NCBI GenBank assembly: GCA_900469965.1
Contig: UBZP01000017.1
Span: 1-64,000 of the forward strand
DNA length: 64,000 nt
Source: Hyphomicrobiales bacterium
Lineage (GTDB): Bacteria > Pseudomonadota > Alphaproteobacteria > Rhizobiales > Rhizobiaceae
Direction: 5' to 3'
This document shows, piece by piece, positions 61,358 through 64,000 of this stretch. A model generated the notes under the pieces. It saw only the letters and a list, made by a program, of their open reading frames with translations, had not been told where the DNA came from and made no database searches. Position 1 is the stretch's first letter; each line of letters begins with the position of its first letter. Made by a program: the position numbers and the translations under genes.

Positions 61358-62341
61358 TCAGAAGCCGGCTTCGTCGATGAACAGCTCTTCGACGGAAACT
61401 TCGCGGGCCATGAGCTTCTGCTGTTCGGCGTAGAGCTTGAGGGCCTCGATCGACGGGCGGTTGGCGGCAAGGCCGTAGGGAAGGGGATCGGCCCCGACGA
61501 TCTTCATCAGCTTGCGGCGGCCTTCGTCCTGCTTGGAGGAGGCCTCGCCCGAGCGCAGTCTCTCCAGGTAGATCTGCTTGGCCTTGAGGAAGGCGTTGTA
61601 GACCTTGGGCGCCACATCCGGCCGCGCGGCCAGGATCTCGTCGCGGATCACGAGCGTCGAATGCATCGGCAGGATGCCGGTGCGGGCAAACCATTCCGCC
61701 TCGGCGGCCTTTCCGTCGGGCAGGAGCTCGGGGTAGCTGTCGACCGGGGCGGCCGAAGCCGCCCAACCCTCGGTCGGCGGACCGGCGCGCCCGATCCCGG
61801 CATTGGCGGTGAAGCCGGCCTGCAGGTCGCCTGCCGCCATCATGTCGGCCAGAGATCGTCCCTCGGGGGCGTGCACGACATTGGGCGGCAGCACCATCTG
61901 GGCCACGTGCTCCTCGTCGTCGACGACCCAGGTCACCTTCGAGCAGTCGAGCCCGTATTCGTTCTGCAGGATCCCGCGTGTCCACACGCCCGTCGTCACC
62001 GAATAGGCGCGCACCCCGACCTTCCTGCCCTCGAGATCCCTCGGGCGGGCGATCCCGGCATCGGGCCGGACCACGAGGCCGGTGTGATGAAACTTGCGCT
62101 CGAAGAAGATCGGCAGCGCGGTGTAGGGGGCGCCGTGCGAGCGGGCGATGTAGTAGGTGGTCGAGGCGAGTTCGCAGGCGTCGAATTCCAGATCGCGCAC
62201 CATGCGGCGATAGGCGGCGATCTGGGGTTCCACCTCGATGAACTCGAATGCGATGCCGTCGAGGGTGACGGTGCCGTCCTTCAGCGGCATGGTATGCCCC
62301 TGGCTGCGGACGGAGATGGTCAGGCGAAGCGTGTCGGCCAC
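61358..62341 (-). CDS. 4,5-Dihydroxyphthalate decarboxylase-like protein (copy 2)
   Basis: 327 residues from GTG 62341 (AAAGGA upstream). It has no signal peptide. It shares the binding-protein fold and the core GVRAYSVTTGVWTRGILQNEYG with the gene at 57320, but the N-terminal half (LRLTISVRSQGHTMPLKDGTVTLDGIAFEFIEVEPQ, CELASTTYYIARSHGAPYTALPIFFERKFHH) is fuller and closer to Pht5. Likely a cytosolic decarboxylase for a dihydroxy aromatic dicarboxylate. Confidence 0.75.
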   Translation of the reverse strand: MADTLRLTISVRSQGHTMPLKDGTVTLDGIAFEFIEVEPQIAAYRRMVRDLEFDACELASTTYYIARSHGAPYTALPIFFERKFHHTGLVVRPDAGIARPRDLEGRKVGVRAYSVTTGVWTRGILQNEYGLDCSKVTWVVDDEEHVAQMVLPPNVVHAPEGRSLADMMAAGDLQAGFTANAGIGRAGPPTEGWAASAAPVDSYPELLPDGKAAEAEWFARTGILPMHSTLVIRDEILAARPDVAPKVYNAFLKAKQIYLERLRSGEASSKQDEGRRKLMKIVGADPLPYGLAANRPSIEALKLYAEQQKLMAREVSVEELFIDEAGF

Positions 62342-62373
62342 CGGCGGGTTCCTTTCTTCAAGCGTGCGGGATG

Positions 62374-63222
62374 TCAGCTGCGGCCGGCCAGCCGGCGCCC
62401 GGTATCCAGGGCCGCGAACGAGCGCACCGGTGCCGCCAGCAGCAGGTCGAACCCGTCGGCCAGCACCTTTTCGACATTCTTGGAGCCGACGTGCGGGTGG
62501 CCGACCCGCATTCCGCGCGCCTTGCAGGTGCGCACGATCTCGGCCATGGCCGCGACCACTTCGGGATGGTCGTATTCGCGCGGGTGGCCGAGTTCCTGGC
62601 TGAGGTCGCCCTCGCCGATCATCACCGCGCCGATGCCCGGGACCTTGGTGAGCATCTCGTCGAGGTTGGCGATGCCGGCCAGATCCTCGATCATCAGGAT
62701 CACCAGGATCTCGCCTTCCGGCGCCAGCGGCCAGACGTCGGCCTTGCCGTAGTACTCTCCGGCTCCGATCCCCCAGAAGCGCGCCGCCGTCTTGGGGCTG
62801 TCGCCGCGGATCCCCTGCGGCTCGAAGAGCGGAGCCGTCTCGCGCCGCGGGTAGCGGCAGGCGGCGACGGCGTTGTAGGCCTGTTCGGCGGTGCTGACAT
62901 GCGGCCAGACGACGCCGAAGGCGCCCATGTCCAGCGCCTGCTTGGCCAGGAACTGGTTCATCTCGCCGCCGTTGGCCGGAATGCGCACGATCGGCGTCAC
63001 GGCGGGGGCGCCGGTGGCGGCGATCGACTTGCGGCTCACCATCCATTGCAGCGTGTCGCGCAGTTGCGCCGGATCCCAGGGACGATGCTCCATCTCGTAG
63101 ATGACGCCGTCATAGGGGGCCTCGGTCACCCATATGGCGGATTCCATGTCCGCCGGAGCGAAGGTGCCGAAGGCCTTGCGTCCCTGCTCGAAAGCCGCGA
63201 TCACCGAATTCAGTCTGGCCAT
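62374..63222 (-). CDS. HpcH/HpaI-family aldolase
   Basis: 282 residues, AAGGAGAC upstream. The barrel has the metal-binding glutamate and aspartate pattern: FGTFAPADMESAIWVTEAPYDGVIYEMEH, VIRIP-like PIVRIPANGGEMN, ALDMGAFGVVWPHVSTAEQA, and LVILMIEDLAGIANLDEML with GIGAVMIGEGDLSQELG. Such class II aldolases split 4-hydroxy-2-oxo acids to pyruvate. In this cluster it may take the place of LigK and cleave 4-carboxy-4-hydroxy-2-oxoadipate (inference). Confidence 0.8.
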   Translation of the reverse strand: MARLNSVIAAFEQGRKAFGTFAPADMESAIWVTEAPYDGVIYEMEHRPWDPAQLRDTLQWMVSRKSIAATGAPAVTPIVRIPANGGEMNQFLAKQALDMGAFGVVWPHVSTAEQAYNAVAACRYPRRETAPLFEPQGIRGDSPKTAARFWGIGAGEYYGKADVWPLAPEGEILVILMIEDLAGIANLDEMLTKVPGIGAVMIGEGDLSQELGHPREYDHPEVVAAMAEIVRTCKARGMRVGHPHVGSKNVEKVLADGFDLLLAAPVRSFAALDTGRRLAGRS

Positions 63223-63362
63223 GGCCGTCTCCTTCCTTTTCCTGCTTCAAACCCGCCCGCCGGTCAGGCGGGCAGGTCCGCCCGCGCTGACGGCAGGCGT
63301 GTCGTGTCGTCGAACGGTCCATCCACCGCGACCGGATGCGGAATGCGCTTCCCGCGCATCCG

Positions 63363-64000
63363 TCAGGCCAGGCGCGGGTAGAGGATTTCGGCGGTGCCGC
63401 CGAGGATCATGTCGCGGTCCGCCGCGGTGAGGGAGGCGAGGTTCTGCCTGGCGCGCGCCACGATCTCGGCAAGGCTGCCTTCCGATGCCGGGTAGTTCGA
63501 CCCGAAGGCGCAGCGATCGGCGCCGAAGGCTTCCACCAGCATCGGAAAGAAGGTTTCGGGCGAAGCCGCACCCGACGCCGCGAGATCGAAGGTGCGCGGG
63601 GTGACCTTCAGATAGATGTTGGCCTGGTCGGCCAGATCGAACAGCGGCCGGGCGTTCGCATAGGGCGGGCCGTCGGTGATGTCGGCGCGGGCCAGGTGAT
63701 CGATGACGATGCGGGTCTGCGGGAAACGCCGGGCCATCTCGACGACGGTCGGGAAAGCCGGCATCCGGCACTGGACGCAGATCGGCAGTCCCAGTTCGCC
63801 GGCCTTTTCCCAGACCGGGAAAGAGCGGGGATCGTTCAGCCAGGAAAAGTCGAACGTCAGCTTGCTGCCGCCGGTATAGAGGCGCAGCCCCGTGATGCCC
63901 TTGCCGATCCAGCCCTGCATCACGTTGACGGCATTGGCGGAGAGCACGTCGATCGTGCCGACGGCGGTGAAGCGGTCCGGATAGCGGGACACGGCCTCGG
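63363..64000 (-). CDS. TIM-barrel amidohydrolase, 2-pyrone-4,6-dicarboxylate hydrolase-like, partial
   Basis: The gene runs off the right end; about 212 C-terminal residues are visible. Motifs of the amidohydrolase-2 family: GWIGKGITGLRLYTGG, LPICVQCRMP, TRIVIDHLAR (metal His), YLKVTPRTFDL, and AFGADRCAFGSNYPASEG with the catalytic aspartate replaced at the usual GSD by GSN. The context of protocatechuate 4,5-pathway genes suggests a LigI-like lactonase or a related decarboxylase. Confidence 0.72.
   Translation of the reverse strand, partial: EAVSRYPDRFTAVGTIDVLSANAVNVMQGWIGKGITGLRLYTGGSKLTFDFSWLNDPRSFPVWEKAGELGLPICVQCRMPAFPTVVEMARRFPQTRIVIDHLARADITDGPPYANARPLFDLADQANIYLKVTPRTFDLAASGAASPETFFPMLVEAFGADRCAFGSNYPASEGSLAEIVARARQNLASLTAADRDMILGGTAEILYPRLA

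Overview
This window looks like part of a secondary replicon (chromid or megaplasmid) of a GC-rich alphaproteobacterium, most likely of the Rhizobiales. The evidence is two repABC-type loci, HutC/GcvA/FCD-type regulators, polyamine-type ABC transporters in catabolic operons, and a CTCCCCCTTGAGGGGG-type palindromic repeat of the kind common in that order. I saw no insertion sequence, tRNA, rRNA or CRISPR array.

Layout. 1-3.0 kb: end of a PiT phosphate permease, then exported DUF3300 and DUF2950 proteins. 3.1-14.8 kb: a long leftward catabolic operon (SDR, ABC importer, HisD-family dehydrogenase, zinc alcohol dehydrogenase, HutC-type repressor, APH-like kinase, nitrilase) facing a HisC-like aminotransferase, with a shared operator half-site in front of the SDR/aminotransferase pair and the importer. 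14.8-22.4 kb: a second importer of the same type with an agmatinase-family ureohydrolase, a LysR regulator and another aminotransferase. 22.5-26.1 kb: MarR regulator, then repA, a counter-transcribed RNA and repC, but no repB. 26.1-31.1 kb: an operon of uncertain substrate (MFS, lactone oxidase-like FAD enzyme, PLP enzyme) facing a TetR regulator, then a small copper chaperone behind a CueR-type promoter. 31.2-38.7 kb: aldehyde dehydrogenase with a short AcoR-like regulator, then an FCD-GntR regulon of two proline-type peptidases and a DapA-family lyase, marked by three copies of one operator. 38.7-47.4 kb: complete nosRZDFYLX operon for nitrous oxide reduction. 47.6-49.9 kb: second repA plus repB, without repC, followed by a candidate parS. 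50.3-51.3 kb: class II fructose-bisphosphate aldolase. 51.7-54.2 kb: hutW-hutX-chuY-like operon for oxygen-independent haem breakdown. 54.5-57.3 kb: copper operon (DUF2946, YcnI/DUF1775, CopC-CopD fusion). 57.3-64 kb: an aromatic ring-cleavage cluster with dihydroxyphthalate decarboxylase-like proteins and both known kinds of 4-oxalomesaconate hydratase; it runs off the end.

Two themes tie regions together. Anaerobic life: nosR and hutW each have a TTG-N8-CAA (FNR/FixK/NnrR-type) box upstream. Copper: NosZ needs many copper atoms and nosL, the CopZ-like protein and the YcnI/CopCD operon lie nearby. The most unusual points are the split and partly duplicated repABC system and the HisD/HisC-like/kinase/nitrilase operon, whose substrate I cannot name.
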